Positions 46,353-55,200 of a stretch of DNA of 64,000 bases are shown piece by piece. The position numbers and the translations under genes were made by a program. Origin of the DNA: Pseudomonas pudica (GTDB lineage: Bacteria; Pseudomonadota; Gammaproteobacteria; Pseudomonadales; Pseudomonadaceae); assembly GCF_015680405.1 (NCBI RefSeq), contig NZ_JADLJS010000007.1, positions 62,001 through 126,000 on the forward strand. The letters run 5' to 3'. The notes under the pieces were generated by a model. It saw only the letters and a list, made by a program, of their open reading frames with translations, was not told where the DNA came from and did no database searches. Within the stretch, counting starts at the first letter, position 1. Each line of letters begins with the position of its first letter.

Positions 46353-46766
46353 TCACTTCACCAGGGGGAGGTTATCGGCTTTCCAGCTGGAAACGCCACC
46401 GCTCAGCTTGGCGGCGTTGTAACCAGCCTTGAGCAATTCGCGGCAGATGGTGCCGGACTGCTGGCCCATCGAGTCGACGACGATCAGGGTCTTCTCTTTG
46501 TGCTTGTCCAGCTCGCTCATGCGGTTGACCAGCTTGTCCTGCGGGATGTTCACCGCACCGACGATGTGACCGGCGGAGTATTCCTTGGTCGGGCGGATAT
46601 CGATGACCAGGGCTTTCTCGGCGTTGACCAGAGCAGTCAGCTGGCCGTTGCTCAGGCTCTGGCCACCACGACGGATTTCGTTGACCAGCAATGCGACCAG
46701 CAAAACAACGAAGATCGCCACCAGGATGTAGTGGTTTGTCGCAAATTGAATCAGGTTAGCAACCAT
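46353..46766 (-). CDS. Membrane-anchored rhodanese-like protein (catalytic Cys absent)
   Basis: 137 aa from ATG 46766 (MVANLIQFATNHYIL) with GGAA 8 nt upstream. One N-terminal transmembrane helix (about 10-28) is followed by a single rhodanese fold: ALVIDIRPTKEYSAGHIVGAVNIPQDKL near residue 55 and LIVVDSMGQQSGTICRELLKAGY near 95. The active-site loop, normally CxxGxRS, reads DSMGQQS, so the persulfide cysteine is missing and ordinary sulfurtransferase activity is unlikely. The arrangement (YibN type upstream of grxC-secB) is conserved in gammaproteobacteria. Confidence 0.9.
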   Translation of the reverse strand: MVANLIQFATNHYILVAIFVVLLVALLVNEIRRGGQSLSNGQLTALVNAEKALVIDIRPTKEYSAGHIVGAVNIPQDKLVNRMSELDKHKEKTLIVVDSMGQQSGTICRELLKAGYNAAKLSGGVSSWKADNLPLVK

Positions 46767-46972
46767 CTGGGGTGTTCCACGCGATTGAAAATGCCGGCCA
46801 GTATACACAGCCCCTTATTGCCACCAAAGCCCGACGGGCCGGCCGGAAAGGTACCTTCATGTTGCCACATTGGCCACGCTGGTCAGGGAACAGGACGAAT
46901 ATTCGCCGCCAGTGGCGCATTTGCCCTAAAATGCGTGTCTTTATCATCTTTGAACAACCGTGAGTTTGATTG

Positions 46973-48508
46973 ATGACGAGTACGCCCAAACCCCTGGTCC
47001 TGATCATCCTGGATGGCTTCGGCCACAGCGAAAGCCCCGAATACAACGCCATCTATGCCGCCAACACACCGGTCTATGACCGCCTGCGCGCCAGCCAGCC
47101 GCATGGCCTCATTTCCGGCTCGGGCATGGATGTCGGCCTGCCGGACGGGCAGATGGGCAACTCCGAAGTCGGTCACATGAACCTCGGCGCCGGCCGCGTG
47201 GTGTACCAGGATTTCACCCGGGTGACCAAGGCCATCCGCGACGGCGAGTTCTTCGAAAACCCGGTACTGACCGGCGCCGTGGACAAGGCAGCCAGTGCTG
47301 GCAAGGCCGTGCATATCCTCGGTCTGCTGTCCGATGGCGGCGTACACAGCCACCAGGACCACCTGGTGGCCATGGCCGAACTGGCCGCGCAGCGCGGTGC
47401 GCAGAAAATCTACCTGCACGCCTTCCTCGACGGCCGCGACACTCCGCCACGCAGCGCGCAGTCGTCCATCGAACTGCTCGACACCACCTTCGCCAAACTG
47501 GGCAAGGGCCGCATCGCCAGCCTGATCGGCCGCTACTACGCCATGGACCGAGACAACCGCTGGGACCGCGTCAGCGCCGCCTACAACCTGATCGTCGACA
47601 GTGCTGCCGAATACACTGCCGACACCGCACTGGCCGGCCTGGAAGCAGCCTACGCCCGCGACGAGAGCGACGAGTTCGTCAAGGCCACGCGCATCGGTGA
47701 AGCAGTCAGGGTCGAAGATGGCGACGCGGTAATCTTCATGAACTTCCGCGCCGACCGCGCCCGCGAACTGTCGCGCGTGTTCGTCGAAGCCGACTTCAAC
47801 GAATTCCCGCGTGCCCGCCTGCCAAAACTGGCCGCCTACATCGGCCTGACCCAGTACTCGGCGAAAATCCCGGCACCTGCCGCCTTCGCCCCGGCCAGCC
47901 TGAACAACGTGCTGGGCGAGTACCTGGCGAAAAACGGCAAGACCCAGCTGCGCATCGCCGAGACCGAGAAGTACGCCCACGTCACCTTCTTCTTCTCTGG
48001 TGGCCGCGAAGAGCCGTTCGAAGGCGAAGAGCGCATCCTGATCCCGTCGCCGAAGGTCGCCACGTACGACCTGCAGCCGGAAATGAGCGCACCGGAAGTT
48101 ACCGACCGCATCGTCGAGGCCATCGAGCAGCAGCGTTATGACGTGATCGTGGTCAACTACGCCAACGGCGACATGGTCGGCCATACCGGCGTGTTCGAAG
48201 CTGCGGTGAAGGCCGTCGAGGCCCTGGATGGCTGCGTCGGGCGCATTGTCGAGGCGCTGGACAAGGTCGGTGGCGAAGCGCTGATCACCGCCGACCACGG
48301 CAATGTCGAGCAGATGGAAGACGAGTGCACCGGCCAGGCGCACACTGCGCACACTACCGAGCCGGTGCCGTTCATCTATGTCGGCAAACGCAACGTCAAA
48401 GTGCGTGACGGCGGCGTGCTGGCCGATGTGGCGCCGACAATGCTGAAGCTGCTGGGGCTGGAAAAGCCGGTGGAAATGACCGGCACCTCCATCCTGGTCG
48501 ACGCCTGA
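46973..48508 (+). CDS. gpmI: 2,3-bisphosphoglycerate-independent phosphoglycerate mutase
   Basis: Mn-dependent glycolytic enzyme interconverting 3- and 2-phosphoglycerate. 511 aa from ATG 46973 ([17 protein letters not shown]). The alkaline-phosphatase-like metal sites are [27 protein letters not shown] with the phosphoserine (NSEVGH) near residue 63, FLDGRDTPP near 148, [12 protein letters not shown] near 400 and [10 protein letters not shown] near 441. The ribosome site is weak. Divergent from the rhodanese-grxC-secB operon, with 206 bp between. Confidence 0.97.
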   Translation: MTSTPKPLVLIILDGFGHSESPEYNAIYAANTPVYDRLRASQPHGLISGSGMDVGLPDGQMGNSEVGHMNLGAGRVVYQDFTRVTKAIRDGEFFENPVLTGAVDKAASAGKAVHILGLLSDGGVHSHQDHLVAMAELAAQRGAQKIYLHAFLDGRDTPPRSAQSSIELLDTTFAKLGKGRIASLIGRYYAMDRDNRWDRVSAAYNLIVDSAAEYTADTALAGLEAAYARDESDEFVKATRIGEAVRVEDGDAVIFMNFRADRARELSRVFVEADFNEFPRARLPKLAAYIGLTQYSAKIPAPAAFAPASLNNVLGEYLAKNGKTQLRIAETEKYAHVTFFFSGGREEPFEGEERILIPSPKVATYDLQPEMSAPEVTDRIVEAIEQQRYDVIVVNYANGDMVGHTGVFEAAVKAVEALDGCVGRIVEALDKVGGEALITADHGNVEQMEDECTGQAHTAHTTEPVPFIYVGKRNVKVRDGGVLADVAPTMLKLLGLEKPVEMTGTSILVDA

Positions 48509-48521
48509 TTCTGTGTATCGG

Positions 48522-48622
48522 GGCCGCTCTACGGCCCATTCGCAGCACAAGGCTGCTCCTACAAAGGGCTCGCGCAATGCCTGCAGGTGCAGCCTTGTGC
48601 TGCGAATTGACTACACGGCAGC
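48522..48622. repeat. Paired REP-type palindrome after gpmI
   Basis: Inverted cores TTCGCAGCACAAGGCTGCTC (48539-48558) and TGCAGGTGCAGCCTTGTGCTGCGAA, same subtype as in the hut region, bracketed by GGGGCCGC and GCAGCCCC. Confidence 0.8.
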
Positions 48623-48648
48623 CCCGATAACACATGAATTCCAGACAA

Positions 48649-48683
48649 ACGCCCCTCTGCACCCGCAGCGAGGCGTTTTTTTT
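48649..48683 (+). terminator. Terminator after gpmI
   Basis: ACGCCCCTC pairs with GAGGCGT (one bulged C) around a 12-nt loop, followed by eight T. It closes the gpmI transcript before the EnvC-like gene. Confidence 0.7.
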
Positions 48684-48737
48684 GCCCGCCCGCGCGGGCA
48701 TACTAGGCCAGTCTCCATCCTTGGTACGCCAAACCCC

Positions 48738-50030
48738 ATGCTTCGCGCCCTGATCCTCCTAGCCCTGTCTTGCCTGCTCAGCCCGGCCTTTGCCGATGAG
48801 CGTGCGCAGACCCAGCAGCAACTGGACGCCACCCGCCAGGACATTGCCGAGCTCAAGAAGACGCTGAGCAAGCTCCAGGAAGAAAAGGCCGGCGTGCAAA
48901 AGGACCTCAAAGCCACCGAGACCGATATCGGCAACCTCGAAAAGCAGGTGGAGGCCCTGCAGCAAGAACTAAAAAAGACCGAGGGCGAGCTGGAGCGCCT
49001 TGATACCGAGAAAAAAAAACTCCAGAGCGCCCGCGTTGAACAACAGCGACTGATCGCCATCCAGGCCCGTTCGGCCTACCAGAATGGCCGCGAGGAATAC
49101 CTCAAGCTTCTGCTCAACCAGCAGAACCCCGAGAAGTTCGCCCGCACCCTGACCTACTACGACTACCTGAGCAAGGCGCGCCTGGAGCAACTGCGCACCT
49201 TCAACGAGACCCTGCGCCAACTGGCCAACGTCGAACAGGAAATCGCTACCCAGCAGCAACAGCTGCTGGCCCAGCGCGCCGACCTCGACAGCCGCCGCCA
49301 GGCCCTGGAAACCGAGCGCGGCAAGCGCCAGCAGGTTCTGGCCAAGCTCAACAGCGACATGAAGGACCGCGACCAGAAGCTGCAATCGCGTGAACAGGAT
49401 CAGGCCGACCTGTCCAAAGTTCTCAAGACCATCGAAGAAACCCTCGCCCGCCAGGCCCGCGAGGCCGAAGAAGCGCGCAAGAAGGCCTTGCTGGCCCAGC
49501 AGGAAGCGGAAAAACGCCGCCAGCAGGAAGCCCTGGCCGCCGCTGCCGCCCGCGAACCGGTGGAGCCACCGAAAAAGGCCCGTACAACCCTGGGCCCGAT
49601 GGTTTCCAGCGACGGGGCGAGCTACGGCGGCGCATTTTCTGCCGCACGGGGAAAACTTCCATGGCCAGTCAATGGTCGATTGCTGGCACGTTTCGGTGAT
49701 GCCCGCGGCAGCGATGCCCGTGCCAAGTGGGACGGGGTGATGATCAGCGCCAACCCGGGCACCCAGGTACGTGCCGTGCACGGCGGGCGTGTGGTGTTCG
49801 CCGACTGGTTGCGCGGTGCCGGGCTTCTGGTCATTCTCGACCATGGCAACGGTTACCTGAGCCTGTACGGCCATAACCAGAGCCTGCTCAAGAGCGCCGG
49901 TGATATCGTCAAGGCCGGCGAGGCCATTTCCACCGTTGGCGACAGCGGCGGCCAGGACGCTGCCGGCTTGTACTTCGCCATCCGCCAGCAGGGCCGGCCT
50001 ACCGACCCTTCGCAGTGGTGCCGGGGCTAG
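48738..50030 (+). CDS. EnvC-like murein hydrolase activator (M23/LytM domain)
   Basis: 430 aa from ATG 48738 with a Sec signal (MLRALILLALSCLLSPAFA). Residues about 20-265 form long coiled coils (repeated Glu/Lys/Gln-rich heptads), followed by a C-terminal LytM domain (about 315-428: WPVNGRLLARFGDARGS...LDHGNGYLSLYGHNQSL). The metal ligands are partly lost: the usual HxxGxD segment reads AKWDGVMI. That is typical of EnvC, which activates the amidases AmiA/AmiB at the septum rather than cutting murein itself. Followed by ctpA and the deacetylase, a conserved envelope cluster. Confidence 0.9.
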   Translation: MLRALILLALSCLLSPAFADERAQTQQQLDATRQDIAELKKTLSKLQEEKAGVQKDLKATETDIGNLEKQVEALQQELKKTEGELERLDTEKKKLQSARVEQQRLIAIQARSAYQNGREEYLKLLLNQQNPEKFARTLTYYDYLSKARLEQLRTFNETLRQLANVEQEIATQQQQLLAQRADLDSRRQALETERGKRQQVLAKLNSDMKDRDQKLQSREQDQADLSKVLKTIEETLARQAREAEEARKKALLAQQEAEKRRQQEALAAAAAREPVEPPKKARTTLGPMVSSDGASYGGAFSAARGKLPWPVNGRLLARFGDARGSDARAKWDGVMISANPGTQVRAVHGGRVVFADWLRGAGLLVILDHGNGYLSLYGHNQSLLKSAGDIVKAGEAISTVGDSGGQDAAGLYFAIRQQGRPTDPSQWCRG

Positions 50031-50107
50031 TCAAATTTCCACGGGGTAGCCACAGGCTGCACCGATGCTCCCAAGGGAGCACTTACAGGATCAGGAGTTA
50101 GTTCGAC

Positions 50108-51424
50108 ATGCTGCACTCGCCTCGTCTCACCCAGCTGGCCCTGTCCATCGCCCTGGCGGTCGGCGCGCCCCTGGCCACTGCCGCGGAGCCGGCCAAGCCG
50201 GCCGCAGTACCGGCCACCGAGGTGACCGCCAAGGCACCACTGCCGCTTGAAGAGCTGCGCACCTTCGCCGAGGTCATGGACCGCATCAAGGCGGCCTACG
50301 TGGAGCCGGTGGACGACAAGACCCTGCTGGAAAATGCCATCAAGGGCATGCTCAGCAACCTCGACCCGCACTCGGCCTATCTCGGCCCCGAGGACTTCCA
50401 GGAACTACAGGAAAGCACCAGCGGCGAATTCGGCGGGCTGGGCATCGAAGTAGGCCAGGAAGACGGCTTCATCAAGGTGGTCTCGCCGATCGACGACACC
50501 CCGGCCTCGCGTGCCGGCGTGCAGGCCGGCGACCTGATCGTCAAGATCAACGGCGCCCCGACTCGTGGCCAGACCATGACCGAGGCGGTGGACAAGATGC
50601 GCGGCAAGGTCGGCGAGAAAATCACCCTGACCCTCGTGCGCGACGGCGGCACCCCCTTCGACGTGACCCTGGCCCGCGCGGTCATCCAGGTCAAGAGCGT
50701 GAAGAGCCAGCTGCTGGAGAACGACTACGGCTACATCCGAATCACCCAGTTCCAGGTCAAGACCGGCGACGAAGTAGGCAAGGCCCTGGCCAAGCTGCGC
50801 AAGGATAACGGCAAGAAGCTGCGCGGCGTGGTGCTGGACTTGCGCAACAACCCGGGCGGCGTGCTGCAGTCGGCGGTGGAAGTGGCCGACCACTTCCTGA
50901 CCAAGGGCCTGATCGTCTACACCAAGGGCCGCATTGCCAATTCCGAACTGCGCTTCTCGGCCGACCCGGCCGATGCCAGCGACGGCGTGCCACTGGTGGT
51001 GCTGATCAACGGCGGCAGTGCCTCGGCCTCGGAAATTGTCGCCGGCGCCCTGCAAGACCAGAAGCGCGCCGTGCTGATGGGCACCGACAGCTTCGGCAAG
51101 GGCTCGGTGCAGACCGTGCTGCCATTGGCCAACGACCGTGCGCTGAAGCTCACCACCGCGCTGTACTTCACCCCCAACGGCCGCTCGATCCAGGCCCAGG
51201 GCATCGTACCCGACATCGAAGTGCGCCCGGCCAAGCTCACCGCCGAAGCCGACACCGACAACTTCAAGGAAGCCGACCTGCAGGGCCACCTGGGCAACGG
51301 CAACGGCGGTGCCGATCGCCCGACCGGCAGCGGCAAGCGCAAGGAGCGCCCGCAGGATGACGACTTCCAGTTGAGCCAGGCACTGAGCCTGCTCAAAGGG
51401 TTGAACATCACCTCCGGCAAGTGA
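50108..51424 (+). CDS. ctpA: C-terminal processing protease (S41)
   Basis: Periplasmic carboxyl-terminal processing protease, 438 aa, with a Sec signal (cleavage near ATAAEP), a PDZ domain (about 95-180: GGLGIEVGQEDGFIKVVSPIDDTPASRAGVQAGD) and the S41 catalytic core with Ser in INGGSASASEIVAGALQD near 300 and Lys in GTDSFGKGSVQT near 325. In P. aeruginosa CtpA degrades peptidoglycan cross-link hydrolases with a partner lipoprotein. CAGGAG precedes the start. The next gene may start on the GTGA overlapping its stop. Confidence 0.95.
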   Translation: MLHSPRLTQLALSIALAVGAPLATAAEPAKPAAVPATEVTAKAPLPLEELRTFAEVMDRIKAAYVEPVDDKTLLENAIKGMLSNLDPHSAYLGPEDFQELQESTSGEFGGLGIEVGQEDGFIKVVSPIDDTPASRAGVQAGDLIVKINGAPTRGQTMTEAVDKMRGKVGEKITLTLVRDGGTPFDVTLARAVIQVKSVKSQLLENDYGYIRITQFQVKTGDEVGKALAKLRKDNGKKLRGVVLDLRNNPGGVLQSAVEVADHFLTKGLIVYTKGRIANSELRFSADPADASDGVPLVVLINGGSASASEIVAGALQDQKRAVLMGTDSFGKGSVQTVLPLANDRALKLTTALYFTPNGRSIQAQGIVPDIEVRPAKLTAEADTDNFKEADLQGHLGNGNGGADRPTGSGKRKERPQDDDFQLSQALSLLKGLNITSGK

Positions 51425-51429
51425 TCCCC

Positions 51430-52218
51430 ATGCGGTATCTGCTTTGTCTGCTGTTCTGCCTTATGGCCGGGGTCGCGCAAGCGGCGCCGGCCGGCAAGGC
51501 CTACATGAGCATCATCATCGACGACCTGGGCCAGAGCAGCGAGCGCGACAGCCGTACCTTGGCCCTGCCCGGCCCAGTGACCATGGCGATCATGCCCGAC
51601 ATCCCGCATGCCACCACGTTCGCCCGTCAGGCACACAAGGCCGGCAAGACGGTGATCCTGCACATGCCAATGGACCCGGCTACCGGCCCTTACGCCTGGC
51701 ACCCCGGCACACCTCTGCCGGAGCTGGCCCGGCGCCTGGACGCCGCCCTGGCGCAGGTGCCGTGGGTGGTCGGCATCAACAACCACATGGGCAGCCGCAT
51801 GACCGCCGAACCCGAAGCAATGGCGATGCTGATGGCCGACCTGCAACGCAGGCACCTGTTCTTTGTCGACAGCCGTACCAGCGCCGCCACGGTGGCCGCA
51901 TTCCAGGCTCAGGCCCAGGGCGTGGCACAAGTATCCCGTGATGTCTTTCTGGATAACATTCGCACGACCGAGGCCATTGGCAACGAATTGCAGCTCGGGG
52001 TCGAACTTGCTCGGAAACAAGGCTCAGCCGTACTGATCGGCCACCCTTATCCGCAAACCCTCGAGGTACTCGAACGCGAGCTGCCCCGGCTGAAGCGCCA
52101 GGGCATAGAGCTGATCGGCCTGGAACAGATGATTGCCGAGCGGGGCAATCAGACGATGCCTGCACATGCCAGGCACCACCCCAAAGCTCCCGTTGATCGG
52201 CTCACTGGAAAGGAATGA
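51430..52218 (+). CDS. Divergent polysaccharide deacetylase family protein
   Basis: 262 aa from ATG 51430 (MRYLLCLLFCLMAGVAQA, a clear Sec signal); a GTG at 51421 overlapping the ctpA stop would add three residues. It matches the divergent polysaccharide deacetylase family: SIIIDDLGQS near residue 32, TMAIMPDIPHA near 55, VILHMPMDP near 76, GINNHMGSRMT near 117, LFFVDSRTS near 144 and IGHPYPQTLEVL near 209. Probably a periplasmic carbohydrate-active enzyme of the envC-ctpA cluster. Its last 17 bp overlap the end of the convergent giant gene. Confidence 0.9.
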   Translation: MRYLLCLLFCLMAGVAQAAPAGKAYMSIIIDDLGQSSERDSRTLALPGPVTMAIMPDIPHATTFARQAHKAGKTVILHMPMDPATGPYAWHPGTPLPELARRLDAALAQVPWVVGINNHMGSRMTAEPEAMAMLMADLQRRHLFFVDSRTSAATVAAFQAQAQGVAQVSRDVFLDNIRTTEAIGNELQLGVELARKQGSAVLIGHPYPQTLEVLERELPRLKRQGIELIGLEQMIAERGNQTMPAHARHHPKAPVDRLTGKE

Positions 52219-55200
52219 TTCCCCGCGCCTGGTCCAGCGTGAGTTTTCCCCTGTGCACCCGCTGGCCCGAGACTGCAGCGACCTGGCTACTCAAACGACG
52301 CTGGCTCCAGGTCTTGAGGTGACCCACCGTGAAATCCTCTGCAAAAGCGTCTGGCGAGCGGAAATGGAAGTGCGCAGCCCAGAGGTTTCGCTTGCTCGGT
52401 AGACGCAGGATCCGGTATTCGTCAAAAGCACTGCCATCCTGCATAGTGCGCCGCTCCAGGTATTCGACCTGTATCAGGCCCTCCTCATGGAGATACTGCA
52501 AACCTTCGGCCGACGGATATTTTGTGTCGGTATAGAGCGTGGTCATTTGCAGTTTCTTCTCCGCTCCCAACTTGTCCAGTTCCAGTTCCAGCGTCCTGAC
52601 CAGCTTGTCGTTTCCGCCAGCATCACGCACCACACTGAGAGCCTGATTCAGCTTTTCCAGATGCTGGTCGAACAACTGCTTGAGCAACGTCCCTTTGATG
52701 TCGTGTTCGAGATAGTCCTTGGCCTGTTCCCTCACGGAATCGCTCTTGTCCAGAAGCGCCTGTACCCACATGGACAGATCTGTTGGAGTAGCTTCGTCAG
52801 CCAATGAAGGGCGCTTGCTTTCACGCTGTCGCCATTCCCCATCCACCAGGTCGAAAATGGCCAGTACTTCTTCACTGAAGGTTTCGCGCACTTCCACGAT
52901 CTGGTTTTCGCCTATCGTCCTTTCTACCCCGATCATCAACTGCCCAGCAAGATTGCGCACCACTCGCTGCTCTTCGGTAGACACCTTGTAGGGCGTGCGC
53001 TTTTGCGCAACCTTTCCACCCTCCTGCTCCGAGATCGCGGCAACCAGCCGCTGCCCCGCATCTTCCTTCAGTTGCTCTACATGGTTGCGATACCGCTCGA
53101 GCATTGCGGGCTCGATCAGGTCGCCACCTTCGCGGAGAATGCGGGCACTATTGAGCAGTGCGGCAGAGTACTCATCCCATGCCTCTTGCAGGATCACGAT
53201 GCGGTCATCTGCCGACAGATTGGCGAAATCCAGCTCCCCATGAGCCTCTGCAGCATTGCGCAACGCCATGCTGACCAGTTCGTCCCGGTAGCGGGCGACT
53301 GTCTGAAGGTCGCCGGGAGCATCGAAATGCACGGACAGCTCAGCCAGGTTCTGAGCCTGATGGAAGCGCATCTGCACAGTCGAGAAGGGCCTTTCGTCGA
53401 TCAACTGCCCCACTGTGCGATCCTTGCCAGGGCGGCTGGAAGGTATAACGAGCCCAACCGGCGTCTCGGCGAGCAAATTGTCCAGATGCACTTGCATGGC
53501 GAGCATGCGGTCCTGGTACTCCACCACAAGCTCCAGCTTGATACGATACGCAGCATATTGTTCACCAGCTTCAGCAAATTGCTTCGCATCCATAGCCCGC
53601 TGCAGAGCGGTAAGTTGCGGATAGTCCGTCAGATCACTCAGCTCCTTGTAAACGAACTCGCAATCGCGAATCAGCTCTATGCGAGCACTCTCTTCAAGCA
53701 TGACGACAGGCTCATCCAACCCATCCTTTCGGCGTTGCGTGGCATATTTGGGCTCTGCCATCGTGATCAACAGCTTTAGCTGTTCGTCTTCGTTGCCAAT
53801 GGCTTCTTCAATCAGCAAAGCGATTTGCTCTCGGTGCTGGGCGATGTTTTCCCGCACTTCCATCGCTCGTTGCTCATACCGCGCGGTCAGTGACCGGAGT
53901 GCTTTCGTATCGGTACCTGCCGGAGCCGAATTCACATCCTCCTGCGTCTTTACCTTCAACGCGTCTATTTTGGTAAGGCTCTGGTACAAAACCTTTATCT
54001 GCTCGGTGGTTGTCCGAACTGTCGATTTCAATTTTAAGATTTCCACATCCAGCTGGCCGACGCGGTCGTACAGTTTCTTGAATCGGCCCGATACCGATGT
54101 CCTGGGGCTGGGAGCGCCTCCCGCAAGGCGCAGTTTCGTATCCACCTGCCAAGCCCCATCGACAAATGCCAGCCAAGGCCCGTAACCGCCAGTCGCATCG
54201 ACCACCCGAACTCCATCAGCCAGCAACTCCACGCCATAGAGGTCACCAGCCATAGCCGCGTAGTAGTTTCCATCGATCTGGTACAGACCTTCACCATCAC
54301 CCACTGACAAGGGGTTCAACCCATTGACCGAGACGCTTGAGCGCATGGCTTGCAACCTCTGCCGCTGTTGCGCGGGCAGCCAGTTGAACCCTTGCTGGCC
54401 GCGCCAGGAAAAATCCAGCACCTGGCTGCCTGGCTCGCCCAGTTTGCCTTCCGGCTCTTCGCGCACCTCGATAGCAAGCTCGGTGAACGCGCCGCTTTGC
54501 CGGTCAGGCCCTTCGAACAGTGAAACCTCTGGCAACAGCCTTGCGGGGGCAGTCTCCAGCTTCGGCTGATGGGCATGCAGCAGCGCCATTCCAAGGTTGA
54601 GCAACATGTCGGCCACTGCGGCGGATCGATCGAACTCACCACCCTGCTCCAATGCGGCCAGATCGTGTTGCAGCGAAGCCAGAAACTGTACTAACCAGGC
54701 CACTGAAGCGACCGGGCCGCGTATCGCCTGGGTTACCACATCGAACAACAGCCAAGCGCCTTCGCACAAAAGCTGCCAGCGGCTCTCGGCGTCAGATACC
54801 GATTCCAGGCCGGCCAGCTCGACCAGCAGGTCTCGATTGGCCTGGTAGATTTTTTCATCAACGTCGTTGCGCCACAGTTCCAGGTCGAGCATCGCCGGCT
54901 CCGGCTGGGCCGGCAGCGCATAAGGGTCGATACCAATGCTCACAATGTGTGGCTCACTGAACCCGCCCTCTGCATATACGTCGCGCGCGGCCGGATCGAT
55001 CCAGTCAAGAATGCTTTCCTGAAACAGAGCCGACTCACGGATATGTGCAAGCAAGGCCTCAAGGCTTGCGTAGTCGCGAACCGTGTCCTGTCGATATAGC
55101 GGGCGGTACAACAGAACCTTTGCCGGCTCGGCGCAGAACAGCAAGTACATGCCGCGCACAGCGTCTTTCTTACGCGAATGACGACTGCGCCTGAAAGCCA

